Assembly (NCBI GenBank): GCA_023261405.1 | Contig: JAHFOZ010000389.1 | Coordinates: 1-5,246 of the forward strand | DNA from: Planctomycetota bacterium | Lineage (GTDB): Bacteria > Planctomycetota > MHYJ01 > JACPRB01 | Length of the DNA stretch: 5,246 nucleotides | Reading direction: 5' to 3' | Shown: piece by piece, positions 4,414 to 5,246 of the stretch | Position numbering within the stretch: position 1 is the stretch's first letter | Layout: every line of letters starts with the position of its first letter | Notes under the pieces: generated by a model | What the model saw: the letters and a program-made list of their open reading frames with translations, nothing else | The model's database searches: none | What the model was told of the DNA's origin: nothing | Made by a program: the position numbers and the translations under genes

Positions 4414-5246
4414 CTTCGGCGGGCGCGGACTCCAGGACGGATCGATCCGCAAGGGGGGCGTGAACTTCTCCGCGATCGACTCCCAGGGCACGAGCTTGAA
4501 GTTCTGGTGCGCGCCGGGATTCGATCCGTCCTGGGCGACGAAGAGCCCCTTCGGGAACAGGGGGCCCAACGCGGCGCTCATCACCTCGATGCCGTCCGTG
4601 TCGTTCACGCCGTCGATCTTCCCATCGACGATCTTGAACGTCCCCAAGTACCGGTTCTCCCCCGTCCTCTCGTAGATCGTGAAGCTGTCGCTCCCCTGGC
4701 TCGAGGCCAGGAGGTACCCCTCCTTCTCCCCGAACGCGTAGATCGCCAGCCCCTCCACGTCCGCCGTGAGATGGCCGCCCTTGCCGCAGCGGTCCACCCG
4801 GACGCGCGCCTCGCCGTCCCCGGGCTCGGCCCCGTAGTTCCAGATCCCCGTCGACTCCTCCGCCACGTAGAAGCGCGCGTGGACGTCGTCCGCCACGCAG
4901 CCCTCCACCACCGACCCCACGTTGAACTCGCGGACCTTCGTGCCGGCGACGCCGCCCTTCCCGTCGTCGCGAAGTTCCCACTGCTCCACGAACCCGGAGC
5001 TGATCGTGTTGAAGAAGTGGAACTTCCCCGTCTTCGGGCTCCGGTAGAGGCATGACCCGTAGGAGGTCCGGGTGCTCTTGAACGCCCCCGCAGGCTCCAG
5101 CAAGCGGCTCCGGGGGTTGATCTTGTAGCAGGCCAGCGTGCGGTCGGTCTCGTTGCCGACGCCGAGGAGGTCGACCCGGTCGTGCGCGACGCCGTCCGCG
5201 AACGCGCCCTTGAGGGGAAACCCATACCGCACGTCCACGTTGTTCA
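4411..5246 (-). CDS. Beta-propeller phytase (3-phytase), C-terminal part (5' end beyond window)
   Basis: This calcium-dependent phytase hydrolyses phytate to lower inositol phosphates and phosphate, outside the cytoplasm. It reads on the minus strand from the right edge to TGA at 4413-4411, with 277 whole codons visible. Beta-propeller phytases are about 350-380 residues, so the signal peptide and the first blade, including the DDPAIW motif, lie beyond the window. The visible protein opens with NNVDVRYGFPL, matching the NNVDIVYDFPL of Bacillus phytases. Numbering from the GTG at 5238, it has YGSCLYRSPKTGKF (60-73), EGCVADD (112-118), VAEESTGIW (125-133), ADVEGLAIY (159-167), GYLLASSQG (174-182), DTDGIEV (213-219), GLFVAQDG (231-238) and NFKLVPWESIA (246-256). 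These acidic motifs carry the calcium and phosphate ligands of the family. The GTG at 5238 is internal, because the family similarity continues upstream of it. It is on the same strand as phoX and convergent with the operon. Confidence 0.95.
   Translation of the reverse strand, partial: NNVDVRYGFPLKGAFADGVAHDRVDLLGVGNETDRTLACYKINPRSRLLEPAGAFKSTRTSYGSCLYRSPKTGKFHFFNTISSGFVEQWELRDDGKGGVAGTKVREFNVGSVVEGCVADDVHARFYVAEESTGIWNYGAEPGDGEARVRVDRCGKGGHLTADVEGLAIYAFGEKEGYLLASSQGSDSFTIYERTGENRYLGTFKIVDGKIDGVNDTDGIEVMSAALGPLFPKGLFVAQDGSNPGAHQNFKLVPWESIAEKFTPPLRIDPSWSPRPPK

Noticed and set aside
4438..4449. Perfect 12-base palindrome CGGATCGATCCG inside the phytase C-terminal codons, shortly after the PA14 gene stop
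   Set aside because: It has no loop and no T-tract, and falls within conserved-looking coding sequence (LRIDPSW). It is too weak to call a terminator or operator.

Overview
This is a high-GC bacterial window with dense coding. It holds five genes, two of them cut by the window edges, plus one gene remnant. Nearly everything visible is exported or envelope-directed. The Tat/Sec signal peptides, the YdjY-domain protein, the WD40 tail remnant and the secreted proteins carrying sugar-binding-like modules together suggest Planctomycetota or a similar environmental lineage. That assignment rests on recalled family features, not on a search. Acidobacteriota, Myxococcota or other high-GC groups remain possible.

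Layout, left to right. (1) On the minus strand, running off the left edge, are the first 358 codons of a PhoX-family phosphatase with a twin-arginine signal and a possible lipobox. (2) At about 1077-1475 lies a 400-base gap. It contains a likely phoX promoter placed so that the mRNA would be almost leaderless, and the orphan 3' end of a WD40-repeat gene (about 1129-1356). It also contains a GC hairpin and a weak candidate promoter for the next genes. (3) On the plus strand, 1476-4410 is a tight three-gene operon. The first gene encodes a secreted YdjY-domain protein. The next two encode tandem paralogues that share a 168-residue N-terminal module (about 54% identical, no gaps) but end in different beta-sandwich domains: a galactose-binding-like domain in the first and PA14 in the second. 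The two paralogue genes overlap by one base (TAGTG). (4) On the minus strand, running off the right edge, is the C-terminal three quarters of a beta-propeller phytase. Its stop codon abuts the operon's stop codon, and the two together form the palindrome TGATCA.

The two minus-strand enzymes share a theme, exported release of phosphate from organic phosphate: PhoX acts on phosphomonoesters and the phytase on phytate. No convincing Pho box was seen. The plus-strand operon between them encodes probable cell-surface or periplasmic proteins of unknown role, and nothing in the sequence ties it to phosphate. The most interesting items are the paralogue pair with swapped C-terminal domains, the shared stop palindrome and the possible leaderless phoX promoter beside a gene remnant. 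No defence system, mobile element, CRISPR array or RNA gene was found.
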